Assembly: GCF_026151205.1 (NCBI RefSeq)
Contig: NC_087075.1
Coordinates: forward strand, 13,252,303-13,316,302
DNA: 64,000 bases
Source: Bolinopsis microptera
Taxonomy: Eukaryota; Ctenophora; Tentaculata; Lobata; Bolinopsidae
Direction: 5' to 3'
Shown here: piece by piece, positions 22,391 to 35,704 of the stretch
Numbering within the stretch: the stretch's first letter is position 1
Layout of the letters: every line of letters starts with the position of its first letter
Translations under genes and position numbers: made by a program
Notes under the pieces: generated by a model
What the model was told of the DNA's origin: nothing
Databases searched by the model: none
The model's input: only the letters and a program-made list of their open reading frames with translations

Positions 22391-25167
22391 CAGTAGCATC
22401 ATACTTCACAATAGAAATATTAAAATAACAAATAGTGTAAAATGTGCAGTAGCATCATACTTCACAATAGAAATATTAAAATAATAAATAGTGTAAAATG
22501 TGCAGTAGCATCCTACTTCACAATAGAAATATTAAAATAATAAATAGTGTAAAATGTGCAGTAGCATCATACTTCACAATAGAAATATTAAAATAATAAA
22601 TAGTGTAAAATGTGCAGTAGCATCATACTTCACAATAGAAATATTAAAATAATAAATAGTGTAAAATGTGCAGTAGCATCCTACTTCACAATAGAAATAT
22701 TAAAATAACAAATAGTGTAAAATGTGCAGTAGCATCCTACTTCACAATAGAAATATTAAAATAATAAATAGTGTAAAATGTGCAGTAGCATCATACTTCA
22801 CAATAGAAATATTAAAATATTAAATAGTGTAAAATGTGCAGTAGCATCCTACTTCACAATAGAAATATTAAAATAATAAATAGTGTAAAATGTGCAGTAG
22901 CATCATACTTCACAATAGAAATATTAAAATAATAAATAGTGTAAAATGTGCAGTAGCATCATACTTCACAATAGAAATATTAAAATAATAAATAGTGTAA
23001 AATGTGCAGTAGCATCATACTTCACAATAGAAATATTGAAATAATAAATAGTGTAAAATGTGCAGTAGCATCATACTTCACAATAGAAATATTAAAATAA
23101 TAAATAGTGTAAAATGTGCAGTGGCATCATACTCAACAATAGAAATATTAAAATAATAAATAGTGTAAAATGTGCAGTAGCATCCTACTTCACAATAGAA
23201 ATATTAAAATAATAAATAGTGTAAAATGTGCAGTAGCATCCTACTTCACAATAGAAATATTGAAATAATAAATAGTGTAAAATGTGCAGTAGCATCCTAC
23301 TTCACAATAGAAATATTAAAATAACAAATAGTGTAAAATGTGCAGTAGCATCATACTCAACAATAGAAATATTAAAATAATAAATAGTGTAAAATGTGCA
23401 GTAGCATCCTACTTCACAATAGAAATATTAAAATATTAAATAGTGTAAAATGTGCAGTAGCATCCTACTCAACAATAGAAATATTAAAATATTAAATAGT
23501 GTAAAATGTGCAGTAGCATCCTACTTCACAATAGAAATATTAAAATAATAAATAGTGTAAAATGTGCAGTAGCATCCTACTCAACAATAGAAATATTAAA
23601 ATAATAAATAGTGTAAAATGTGCAGTAGCATCCTACTTCACAATAGAAATATTAAAATAATAAATAGTGTAAAATGTGCAGTAGCATCCTACTCAACAAT
23701 AGAAATATTAAAATAATAAATAGTGTAAAATGTGCAGTAGCATCCTACTCAACAATAGAAATATTAAAATAATAAATAGTGTAAAATGTGCAGTAGCATC
23801 ATACTTCACAATAGAAATATTAAAATAATAAATAGTGTAAAATGTGCAGTAGCATCCTACTCAACAATAGAAATATTAAAATATTAAATAGTGTAAAATG
23901 TGCAGTAGCATCCTACTTCACAATAGAAATATTAAAATAATAAATAGTGTAAAATGTGCAGTAGCATCATACTTCACAATAGAAATATTAAAATAATAAA
24001 TAGTGTAAAATGTGCAGTAGCATCCTACTCAACAATAGAAATATTAAAATATTAAATAGTGTAAAATGTGTAGTAGCATCATACTTCACAATAGAAATAT
24101 TAAAATAATAAATAGTGTAAAATGTGCAGTAGCATCATACTTCACAATAGAAATATTAAAATAATAAATATTGTAAAATGTGCAGTAGCATCCTACTCAA
24201 CAATAGAAATATTAAAATAATAAATAGTGTAAAATGTGCAGTAGCATTCTACTTCACAATAGAAATATTAAAATAATAAATAGTGTAAAATGTGCAGTAG
24301 CATCATACTTCACAATAGAAATATTAAAATAATAAATATTGTAAAATGTGCAGTAGCATCATACTTCACAATAGAAATATTAAAATATTAAATATTGTAA
24401 AATGTGCAGTAGCATCATACTTCACAATAGAAATATTAAAATAATAAATAGTGTAAAATGTGCAGTAGCATCCTACTCAACAATAGAAATATTAAAATAA
24501 TAAATAGTGTAAAATGTGCAGTAGCATCCTACTTCACAATAGAAATATTAAAATAATAAATAGTGTAAAATGTGCAGTAGCATCCTACTCAACAATAGAA
24601 ATATTAAAATAATAAATAGTGTAAAATGTGCAGTAGCATCCTACTCAACAATAGAAATATTAAGATAATAAATAGTGTAAAATGTGCAGTAGCATCCTAC
24701 TCAACAATAGAAATATTAAAATAATAAATAGTGTAAAATGTGCAGTAGCATCCTACTCAACAATAGAAATATTAAAATAATAAATAGTGTAAAATGTGCA
24801 GTAGCATCATACTTCACAATAGAAATATTAAAATAATAAATAGTGTAAAATGTGCAGTAGCATCATACTCAACAATAGAAATATTAAAATAATAAATAGT
24901 GTAAAATGTGCAGTAGCATCATACTCAACAATAGAAATATTAAAATAATAAATAGTGTAAAATGTGCAGTAGCATCATACTTCACAATAGAAATATTAAA
25001 ATAATAAATAGTGTAAAATGTGCAGTAGCATCATACTTCACAATAGAAATATTAAAATAATAAATAGTGTAAAATGTGCAGTAGCATCATACTTCACAAT
25101 AGAAATATTAAAATAATAAATAGTGTAAAATGTGCAGTAGCATCATACTTCACAATAGAAATATTAA
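22391..25167. repeat. 56-bp satellite array, block 1
   Basis: Head-to-tail 56-bp monomers (CAGTAGCATCATACTTCACA, ATAGAAATATTAAAATAATA, AATAGTGTAAAATGTG). Frequent variants are CATACT/CCTACT, TTCACA/TCAACA and ATAATAAA/ATAACAAA/ATATTAAA. This block is the most mixed in variants. It begins abruptly at 22391 after unrelated sequence and ends at the TTAA where the piggyBac-type element is inserted. Confidence 0.97.
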
Positions 25168-27833
25168 CCCATTAGGGACGATAGGGTCGTTTACGACCCA
25201 CCTTTTCTAGAGGCTATAGAGGACAAACCATAATACTAAACGCAACGAATCTTTCGCACATATGCTCAAAATTTATTGGGCTACATTATTGACTTTCCAG
25301 TCGAGACCCAATTAATTACTAACAACTAAATAATTAGGCTAATTAGTCGTCATAATTGGAAAATATTTCACTTTACTTCTTGCCTTGATTGGGACATTAA
25401 AACTTTATGTAGGCTTATTTTGTTGAGGACAAAATAGTTGCGGGCAACGATTTCCTTGAGACATATGAAAAGCCCGTGATAATCAGATGTTCACAAACAG
25501 AGCTAGACGCTGTTTACTAACTGCGGTCGCATACGACCCACTCGTCCGGGTCACAAAAGACCCATCACGGTTTTTCGGCTTTAACTTCTGAAACAAAGAC
25601 GTTAGGATAAAATAAAAACTGTAGCATAAGTTAATAACATATGGTCAATACTGTGTAACTCTAACCTTTTAAAAATAAAGAATTTGGGTCATTAACGACC
25701 CACTCGGCTCACTTGCTTATTACTACATATGTCCATGTTACTTCTTGAATTCAGCCTAAAGCATGACATCATAAGTTCAAAATCGCCTCTCAGCAAGTGA
25801 TAATCATCATAAACTGCGAAAAATCGGTTAAATGGGTCATTAGCGACCCACTAGGACCACAAAATTGATTAATTAAATATAATGTTGTCAAACTTTTACA
25901 AATATTAGTATAAAAACATGTTATATCTTGGTCATTACTCCTGTACGATGATTTAACTTTTAAAATCGATCAACTGGGTCAATAACGACCCACTCGGAAG
26001 TTGAACCACCTCATCAATTATTATCAGTATCATGCTGTTCCACCATCAAGAAAGACACTCGTAGGTCTTAATTCCACGCAAACCACGGGTGGCTGACTAC
26101 TAGCCCTTCTGAGATCCAGGGCCAACTGAAGGGCCGTCATCACTCATCAAAGAGCTGCGAGAATAACACTACTGCATATGCCTGAAGTTGCGTCCTGACT
26201 ATAATACTATGGTGCGTGGAAATCTGTACCGAAAGGACCGTGGCCGTGCCGCAAAAGAAAAGGAATCGGCCCTCGTTCCTAACTTGCTAGGTAATAGCCA
26301 TGCTGCTGTTGTTGCTTATTAGATTCTGTTACCTTTTTCGTCAATTTCGAATCTTGGTAAACGACCTGCTACAACCCACCGCTTGAGACCCAGGGTCCCA
26401 CGGTGATCAGATCATGTCACTCAAGAAAAATCCCCTGAACGAAGTATACGAGATATCATGTAACCTTGGGTAAATACTGAAAGACGAGTGGTCAAATTGC
26501 ATATTCTAATCCAACATGCCAATATGTTTTTTTCATTCCTAGAAAGTACGAGAATAACTAAACAACTGCTGCATTCAGATGGCTACATCTACAGCTCTGT
26601 GAAGAAGGACAAGGAAAAAGCCCCCCCCCCCCCCATTTGGCTGGCGGTGCTGCAACCTGCAATCTCTCAGACAACTACCTCGTTTTGGGTAACAAACCCC
26701 GCAACAACGAGGCAGCTTTCAAAACGAAAACAAGTATTACGTAATCGGCCGAGAGGGAGGGGAGTTTCCAAATGATTAAGCTTGTGTAATTTTGACATAA
26801 TAGCTATGTGGTGGGGGGGGGGGGCGTAAAAATTGTCCAATAAGTGATTACGTAATATATGAACGGCCCCTAAGAAGTAAAGAAAGGGAGCTGCGAAGAG
26901 AGTAGATACAGCCATCTGAAATCTGAATCCAGCAGTTGTATAGTTCTTCTTGGACGTTCTAGGAATCGGGAAAAGATAGGCATGTTGTTTGCTGTCTCAC
27001 GACTTTACGGTCGTGTACTAACAGCTGATAAACTCACCTACCTATCAATCCAATTCTGCCCATTATTCGTCAGTCATTGGGTGACGTGATCTGCAGATTA
27101 CCGTGAGACTCCAGATCTCAGAAGGGCTAGTAGTCAGCCACCCGTGGTTTGCGTGGAATTAAGACCTACGAGTGTCTTTCTTGATGGTAGAACAACATGA
27201 TACTGATAATTAATGTCGTGGTTCAACTTCCGAGTGGGTCGTTATTGACCCAGTTGATCGATTTTAAAATTTAAATCAACGTACAGGAGTAATGACCAAG
27301 ATATAACATGTTTTTATACTAATATTTGTAAAAGTTTTACAACATTATATTTAATTAATCAATTTTGTGGTCCTAGTGGGTCGCTAATGACCCATTTAAC
27401 CGATTTTTCGCAGTTTATGATGATTATCACTTGCTGAGAGGCGATTTTGAACTTATGATGTCATGCTTTAGGCTGAATTCAAGAAGTTACATGGACATAT
27501 GTAGTAATAAGCAAGTGAGCCGAGTGGGTCGTTAATGACCCAAATTCTTTATTTTTAAAAAGTTAGAGTCACACAGTATTGACCATATGTTTTTAACTTA
27601 TGCTTTTTATTTTATTTTATCCTAACGTCTTTGTTTCAGAAGTTAAAGCCGAAAAACCGTGATGGGTCGTTTGCGACCCGGACGAGTGGGTCGTATGCGA
27701 CCATAGCTGTATCTTTTAAAGTAAACGAGATACAGATTAGCTTTTTTGGATATCTCATTTTTGCTGTAAAGTGACCTAGTGTGTTAAACGGCATCAAAAT
27801 CGGCAAACTTTAAAACTCGTCGTCCCTAATGGG
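25168..27833. mobile_element. piggyBac-type element inserted in the satellite
   Basis: The 2666-bp insert is flanked by TTAA (25164-25167 and 27834-27837), the piggyBac target. Its ends are 14-bp perfect inverted repeats beginning CCCATTAGGGACGA. The interior carries near-identical inverted arms of about 600 bp (25525-26116 and 27114-27709), each with several quasi-palindromes of form GGGTCRTTARCGACCCACT spaced ~145-160 bp apart. No intact transposase was seen; a short open frame near 26210 (RGNLYRKDRGRAAKEK) might be a decayed remnant. The central kilobase has C and G homopolymer tracts and a CCGTTCATATATTACGTAAT block resembling a widespread small repeat. Confidence 0.88.
25525..27709. repeat. 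~600-bp internal inverted repeats with GGGTC-palindrome tandem motif
   Basis: Left arm 25525-26116 and right arm 27114-27709 are inverted copies differing at scattered bases. Each holds a tandem series of quasi-palindromes; left-arm positions are about 25525, 25686, 25834 and 25976, and a further one at 25185 lies next to the left terminus. Possibly transposase-binding sites. Confidence 0.88.
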
Positions 27834-30684
27834 TTAAAATAATAAATAGTGTAAAATGTGCAGTAGCATCATACTTCACAATAGAAATATTAAAATAATA
27901 AATAGTGTAAAATGTGCAGTAGCATCCTACTCAACAATAGAAATATTAAAATAATAAATAGTGTAAAATGTGCAGTAGCATCATACTTCACAATAGAAAT
28001 ATTAAAATAATAAATAGTGTAAAATGTGCAGTAGCATCATACTTCACAATAGAAATATTAAAATAATAAATAGTGTAAAATGTGCAGTAGCATCATACTC
28101 AACAATAGAAATATTAAAATAATAAATAGTGTAAAATGTGCAGTAGCATCCTACTTCACAATAGAAATATTAAAATAATAAATAGTGTAAAATGTGCAGT
28201 AGCATCCTACTCAACAATAGAAATATTAAAATAATAAATAGTGTATAATGTGCAGTAGCATCCTACTTCACAATAGAAATATTAAAATAATAAATAGTGT
28301 AAAATGTGCAGTAGCATCCTACTCAACAATAGAAATATTAAAATAATAAATAGTGTAAAATGTGCAGTAGCATCCTACTCAACAATAGAAATATTAAAAT
28401 AATAAATAGTGTAAAATGTGCAGTAGCATCCTACTTCACAATAGAAATATTAAAATAACAAATAGTGTAAAATGTGCAGTAGCATCCTACTCAACAATAG
28501 AAATATTAAAATAATAAATAGTGTAAAATGTGCAGTAGCATCATACTCAACAATAGAAATATTAAAATAATAAATAGTGTAAAATGTGCAGTAGCATCAT
28601 ACTTCACAATAGAAATATTAAAATAATAAATAGTGTAAAATGTGCAGTAGCATCCTACTCAACAATAGAAATATTAAAATAATAAATAGTGTAAAATGTG
28701 CAGTAGCATCCTACTCAACAATAGAAATATTAAAATATTAAATAGTGTAAAATGTGCAGTAGCATCATACTCAACAATAGAAATATTAAAATAATAAATA
28801 GTGTAAAATGTGCAGTAGCATCATACTTCACAATAGAAATATTAAAATAATAAATAGTGTAAAATGTGCAGTAGCATCATACTTCACAATAGAAATATTA
28901 AAATAATAAATAGTGTAAAATGTGCAGTAGCATCATACTCAACAATAGAAATATTAAAATAATAAATAGTGTAAAATGTGCAGTAGCATCATACTTCACA
29001 ATAGAGATATTAAAATAATAAATAGTGTAAAATGTGCAGTAGCATCATACTTCACAATAGAAATATTAAAATAATAAATAGTGTAAAATGTGCAGTAGCA
29101 TCCTACTCAACAATAGAAATATTAAAATAATAAATAGTGTAAAATGTGCAGTAGCATCCTACTCAACAATAGAAATATTAAAATAATAAATAGTGTAAAA
29201 TGTGCAGTAGCATCATACTTCACAATAGAAATATTAAAATAATAAATAGTGTAAAATGTGCAGTAGCATCCTACTCAACAATAGAAATATTAAAATAATA
29301 AATAGTGTAAAATGTGCAGTAGCATCATACTTCACAATAGAAATATTAAAATAATAAATAGTGTAAAATGTGCAGTAGCATCATACTTCACAATAGAAAT
29401 ATTAAAATAATAAATAGTGTAAAATGTGCAGTAGCATCCTACTCAACAATAGAAATATTAAAATAATAAATAGTGTAAAATGTGCAGTAGCATCATACTT
29501 CACAATAGAAATATTAAAATAATAAATAGTGTAAAATGTGCAGTAGCATCATACTTCACAATAGAAATATTAAAATAATAAATAGTGTAAAATGTGCAGT
29601 AGCATCATACTTCACAATAGAAATATTAAAATAACAAATAGTGTAAAATGTGCAGTAGCATCATACTCAACAATAGAAATATTAAAATAATAAATAGTGT
29701 AAAATGTGCAGTAGCATCATACTCAACAATAGAAATATTAAAATAATAAATAGTGTAAAATGTGCAGTAGCATCATACTTCACAATAGAAATATTAAAAT
29801 ATTAAATAGTGTAAAATGTGCAGTAGCATCATACTTCACAATAGAAATATTAAAATAATAAATAGTGTAAAATGTGCAGTAGCATCATACTTCACAATAG
29901 AAATATTAAAATAACAAATAGTGTAAAATGTGCAGTAGCATCATACTCAACAATAGAAATATTAAAATAATAAATAGTGTAAAATGTGCAGTAGCATCAT
30001 ACTTCACAATAGAAATATTAAAATATTAAATAGTGTAAAATGTGCAGTAGCATCATACTTCACAATAGAAATATTAAAATAATAAATAGTGTAAAATGTG
30101 CAGTAGCATCATACTTCACAATAGAAATATTAAAATATTAAATAGTGTAAAATGTGCAGTAGCATCATACTTCACAATAGAAATATTAAAATAATAAATA
30201 GTGTAAAATGTGCAGTAGCATCATACTTCACAATAGAAATATTAAAATAACAAATAGTGTAAAATGTGCAGTAGCATCATACTCAACAATAGAAATATTG
30301 AAATAATAAATAGTGTAAAATGTGCAGTAGCATCATACTTCACAATAGAAATATTAAAATAATAAATAGTGTAAAATGTGCAGTAGCATCATACTTCACA
30401 ATAGAAATATTAAAATAATAAATAGTGTAAAATGTGCAGTAGCATCATACTTCACAATAGAAATATTAAAATAACAAATAGTGTAAAATGTGCAGTAGCA
30501 TCATACTTCACAATAGAAATATTAAAATAATGAAAAGTGTAAAATGTGCAGTAGCATCATACTTCACAATAGAAATATTAAAATAATAAATAGTGTAAAA
30601 TGTGCAGTAGCATCATACTTCACAATAGAAATATTAAAATAACAAATAGTGTAAAATGTGCAGTAGCATCATACTTCACAATAG
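27834..30684. repeat. 56-bp satellite array, block 2
   Basis: It continues the block-1 monomer in the same orientation and register after the TTAA duplication, showing that the element inserted into a pre-existing array. It ends at ACAATAG, where a LINE fragment is inserted. Confidence 0.97.
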
Positions 30685-31202
30685 TAGTAGTAAATCTTTC
30701 AAAGTACGAAATATCTCTTTAAAAGAGCATCCTAGGCACCTTATAGATATCAAAACGCATAAAAAAGAAAACAAAAAACATCAACCATCTTCTAACTTCT
30801 TCCATTCCTCCCTATCTAAAGCCAAAAATCTAAGGTCTTCGAAATCAGTCAAATTCTTAAGTCTAATATCAAGATTTCTACTAGTCAAGTCTTTTCTAAT
30901 AACATCTAATAAGTTTAAACATGGTCTACCCCGTCTCCCTTCCATAAAAATATCAGAATTTATAGCAAATAACATAGAGGTGTATGCTGGTGAGTCTTCC
31001 TGTCCTCTTAAGATATGTCCTAACATTCTCCATCGAAACTTAGAGACTCTCACAGACAAGGGAGTGACATAACAACGAGCATACAGTGCCTCATTAGAAA
31101 TAACCCCAGTAGGCCATCTGATGTTGAGGATTCTTCGGAGGTGTTTGCGATGAGCAATATCAAGTTCATTCAACGAAGCTAGTGGTGCAGCCCAGGAGTT
31201 AT
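30685..31202 (-). mobile_element. 5'-truncated RTE/CR1-like LINE fragment in the satellite
   Basis: The 518-bp insert is flanked by ACAATAG on both sides (30678-30684 and 31203-31209). Its 3' end is on the left, ending in a TACTAC-type tail. 5' truncation with a target duplication is the normal result of target-primed reverse transcription. Confidence 0.8.
30781..31202 (-). pseudogene. Reverse-transcriptase C-terminal fragment
   Basis: The minus frame reads YNSWAAPLASLNELDIAHRK, then LRRIL...RWP...SNEALYAR...PLSVRV...WRMLGHILR..., ending ...WKKLEDG and TGA at 30783-30781. The motif series RRILNIRWP / LSVxVxxxRWRMLGHILR is typical of the region after the catalytic domain in RTE-like non-LTR retrotransposons. 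The catalytic part is absent, so it is non-functional. Confidence 0.75.
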
Positions 31203-34200
31203 ACAATAGAAATATTAAAATATTAAATAGTGTAAAATGTGCAGTAGCATCATACTTCACAATAGAAATATTAAAATAATAAATAGTGTAAAATGTGCAG
31301 TAGCATCATACTTCACAATAGAAATATTAAAATATTAAATAGTGTAAAATGTGCAGTAGCATCATACTTCACAATAGAAATATTAAAATAATAAATAGTG
31401 TAAAATGTGCAGTAGCATCATACTTCACAATAGAAATATTAAAATAACAAATAGTGTAAAATGTGCAGTAGCATCATACTTCACAATAGAAATATTAAAA
31501 TAATAAATAGTGTAAAATGTGCAGTAGCATCATACTTCACAATAGAAATATTAAAATAATAAATAGTGTAAAATGTGCAGTAGCATCATACTTCACAATA
31601 GAAATATTAAAATAACAAATAGTGTAAAATGTGCAGTAGCATCATACTTCACAATAGAAATATTAAAATAATAAATAGTGTAAAATGTGCAGTAGCATCA
31701 TACTTCACAATAGAAATATTAAAATATTAAATAGTGTAAAATGTGCAGTAGCATCATACTTCACAATAGAAATATTAAAATAATAAATAGTGTAAAATGT
31801 GCAGTAGCATCATACTTCACAATAGAAATATTAAAATAACAAATAGTGTAAAATGTGCAGTAGCATCATACTTCACAATAGAAATATTAAAATAATAAAT
31901 AGTGTAAAATGTGCAGTAGCATCATACTTCACAATAGAAATATTAAAATAATAAATAGTGTAAAATGTGCAGTAGCATCATACTCAACAATAGAAATATT
32001 AAAATAATAAATAGTGTAAAATGTGCAGTAGCATCATACTTCACAATAGAAATATTGAAATAATAAATAGTGTAAAATGTGCAGTAGCATCATACTCAAC
32101 AATAGAAATATTAAAATAATAAATAGTGTAAAATGTGCAGTAGCATCATACTTCACAATAGAAATATTAAAATAATAAATAGTGTAAAATGTGCAGTAGC
32201 ATCATACTTCACAATAGAAATATTAAAATAATAAATAGTGTAAAATGTGCAGTAGCATCCTACTTCACAATAGAAATATTAAAATAATAAATAGTGTAAA
32301 ATGTGCAGTAGCATCATACTTCACAATAGAAATATTAAAATAACAAATAGTGTAAAATGTGCAGTAGCATCATACTCAACAATAGAAATATTAAAATAAT
32401 AAATAGTGTAAAATGTGCAGTAGCATCATACTCAACAATAGAAATATTAAAATAATAAATAGTGTAAAATGTGCAGTAGCATCATACTTCACAATAGAAA
32501 TATTAAAATATTAAATAGTGTAAAATGTGCAGTAGCATCATACTTCACAATAGAAATATTAAAATAATAAATAGTGTAAAATGTGCAGTAGCATCATACT
32601 TCACAATAGAAATATTAAAATATTAAATAGTGTAAAATGTGCAGTAGCATCATACTTCACAATAGAAATATTAAAATAATAAATAGTGTAAAATGTGCAG
32701 TAGCATCATACTTCACAATAGAAATATTAAAATAACAAATAGTGTAAAATGTGCAGTAGCATCATACTTCACAATAGAAATATTAAAATAATAAATAGTG
32801 TAAAATGTGCAGTAGCATCATACTTCACAATAGAAATATTAAAATAATAAATAGTGTAAAATGTGCAGTAGCATCATACTTCACAATAGAAATATTAAAA
32901 TAACAAATAGTGTAAAATGTGCAGTAGCATCATACTCACAATAGAAATATTAAAATAATAAATAGTGTAAAATGTGCAGTAGCATCATACTTCACAATAG
33001 AAATATTAAAATAATAAATAGTGTAAAATGTGCAGTAGCATCATACTTCACAATAGAAATATTAAAATATTAAATAGTGTAAAATGTGCAGTAGCATCAT
33101 ACTTCACAATAGAAATATTAAAATAATAAATAGTGTAAAATGTGCAGTAGCATCATACTTCACAATAGAAATATTAAAATATTAAATAGTGTAAAATGTG
33201 CAGTAGCATCATACTTCACAATAGAAATATTAAAATAATAAATAGTGTAAAATGTGCAGTAGCATCATACTTCACAATAGAAATATTAAAATAATAAATA
33301 GTGTAAAATGTGCAGTAGCATCATACTTCACAATAGAAATATTAAAATAATAAATAGTGTAAAATGTGCAGTAGCATCATACTTCACAATAGAAATATTA
33401 AAATAATAAATAGTGTAAAATGTGCAGTAGCATCATACTTCACAATAGAAATATTAAAATAATAAATAGTGTAAAATGTGCAGTAGCATCATACTTCACA
33501 ATAGAAATATTAAAATAATAAATAGTGTAAAATGTGCAGTAGCATCATACTTCACAATAGAAATATTAAAATAATAAATAGTGTAAAATGTGCAGTAGCA
33601 TCATACTTCACAATAGAAATATTAAAATAATAAATAGTGTAAAATGTGCAGTAGCATCATACTTCACAATAGAAATATTAAAATAATAAATAGTGTAAAA
33701 TGTGCAGTAGCATCATACTTCACAATAGAAATATTAAAATAATAAATAGTGTAAAATGTGCAGTAGCATCATACTTCACAATAGAAATATTAAAATAATA
33801 AATAGTGTAAAATGTGCAGTAGCATCATACTTCACAATAGAAATATTAAAATAATAAATAGTGTAAAATGTGCAGTAGCATCATACTTCACAATAGAAAT
33901 ATTAAAATAATAAATAGTGTAAAATGTGCAGTAGCATCATACTCACAATAGAAATATTAAAATAATAAATAGTGTAAAATGTGCAGTAGCATCATACTCA
34001 ACAATAGAAATATTAAAATAATAAATAGTGTAAAATGTGCAGTAGCATCATACTCAACAATAGAAATATTAAAATAATAAATAGTGTAAAATGTGCAGTA
34101 GCATCATACTTCACAATAGAAATATTAAAATAATAAATAGTGTAAAATGTGCAGTAGCATCATACTTCACAATAGAAATATTAAAATAATAAATAGTGTA

Positions 34201-35594
34201 AAATGTGCAGTAGCATCATACTTCACAATAGAAATATTAAAATAATAAATAGTGTAAAATGTGCAGTAGCATCATACTTCACAATAGAAATATTAAAATA
34301 ATAAATAGTGTAAAATGTGCAGTAGCATCATACTCAACAATAGAAATATTAAAATAATAAATAGTGTAAAATGTGCAGTAGCATCCTACTTCACAATAGA
34401 AATATTAAAATAATAAATAGTGTAAAATGTGCAGTAGCATCATACTCACAATAGAAATATTAAAATAATAAATAGTGTAAAATGTGCAGTAGCATCATAC
34501 TTCACAATAGAAATATTAAAATAATAAATAGTGTAAAATGTGCAGTAGCATCATACTTCACAATAGAAATATTAAAATAATAAATAGTGTAAAATGTGCA
34601 GTAGTATCATACTCAACAATAGAAATATTAAAATAATAAATAGTGTAAAATGTGCAGTAGCATCATACTTCACAATAGAAATATTAAAATAATAAATAGT
34701 GTAAAATGTGCAGTAGCATCATACTTCACAATAGAAATATTAAAATAATAAATAGTGTAAAATGTGCAGTAGCATCATACTCAACAATAGAAATATTAAA
34801 ATAATAAATAGTGTAAAATGTGCAGTAGCATCCTACTTCACAATAGAAATATTAAAATAATAAATAGTGTAAAATGTGCAGTAGCATCATACTTCACAAT
34901 AGAAATATTAAAATAATAAATAGTGTAAAATGTGCAGTAGCATCCTACTTCACAATAGAAATATTAAAATAATAAATAGTGTAAAATGTGCAGTAGCATC
35001 ATACTTCACAATAGAAATATTAAAATAATAAATAGTGTAAAATGTGCAGTAGCATCCTACTCAACAATAGAAATATTAAAATAATAAATAGTGTAAAATG
35101 TGCAGTAGCATCATACTCAACAATAGAAATATTAAAATAATAAATAGTGTAAAATGTGCAGTAGCATCATACTTCACAATAGAAATATTAAAATATTAAA
35201 TAGTGTAAAATGTGCAGTAGCATCCTACTTCACAATAGAAATATTAAAATAATAAATAGTGTAAAATGTGCAGTAGCATCATACTTCACAATAGAAATAT
35301 TAAAATAATAAATAGTGTAAAATGTGCAGTAGCATCATACTTCACAATAGAAATATTAAAATAATAAATAGTGTAAAATGTGCAGTAGCATCATACTTCA
35401 CAATAGAAATATTGAAATAATAAATAGTGTAAAATGTGCAGTAGCATCATACTTCACAATAGAAATATTAAAATAATAAATAGTGTAAAAAGGGCAGTAG
35501 CATCATACTTCACAATAGAAATATTAAAATAATAAATATTGTAAAATGTGCAGTAGCATCATACTTCACAATAGAAATATTAAAATAATAAATA
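31203..35594. repeat. 56-bp satellite array, block 3
   Basis: Same monomer and orientation. Between about 33190 and 33930 the monomers are almost identical (all CATACTTCAC with ATAATAAA), in contrast to the mixed variants on either side. A few monomers have a 1-base deletion (CATACTCACAATAG). Confidence 0.97.
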
Positions 35595-35704
35595 GTGTAA
35601 AATGTGTAAAATGTGTAAAATGTGTAAAATGTGTAAAATGTGTAAAATGTGTAAAATGTGTAAAATGTGTAAAATGTGTAAAATGTGTAAAATGTGTAAA
35701 ATGT
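35595..35704. repeat. 9-bp tandem (GTGTAAAAT)n at the satellite edge
   Basis: About 12 copies of a 9-mer that is present once in each 56-bp monomer. It looks like local expansion of part of the monomer at the array boundary. An ORF of Phe-Thr-His repeats across it is a translation artefact. Confidence 0.93.

Noticed and set aside
26488-26915. ORFs in the centre of the piggyBac-type element
   Set aside because: They run through C and G homopolymers and show no DDE transposase motif series that I could defend.
22391-35704. CRISPR-like array
   Set aside because: There are no unique spacers; monomers are contiguous 56-bp satellite copies in a eukaryotic context.
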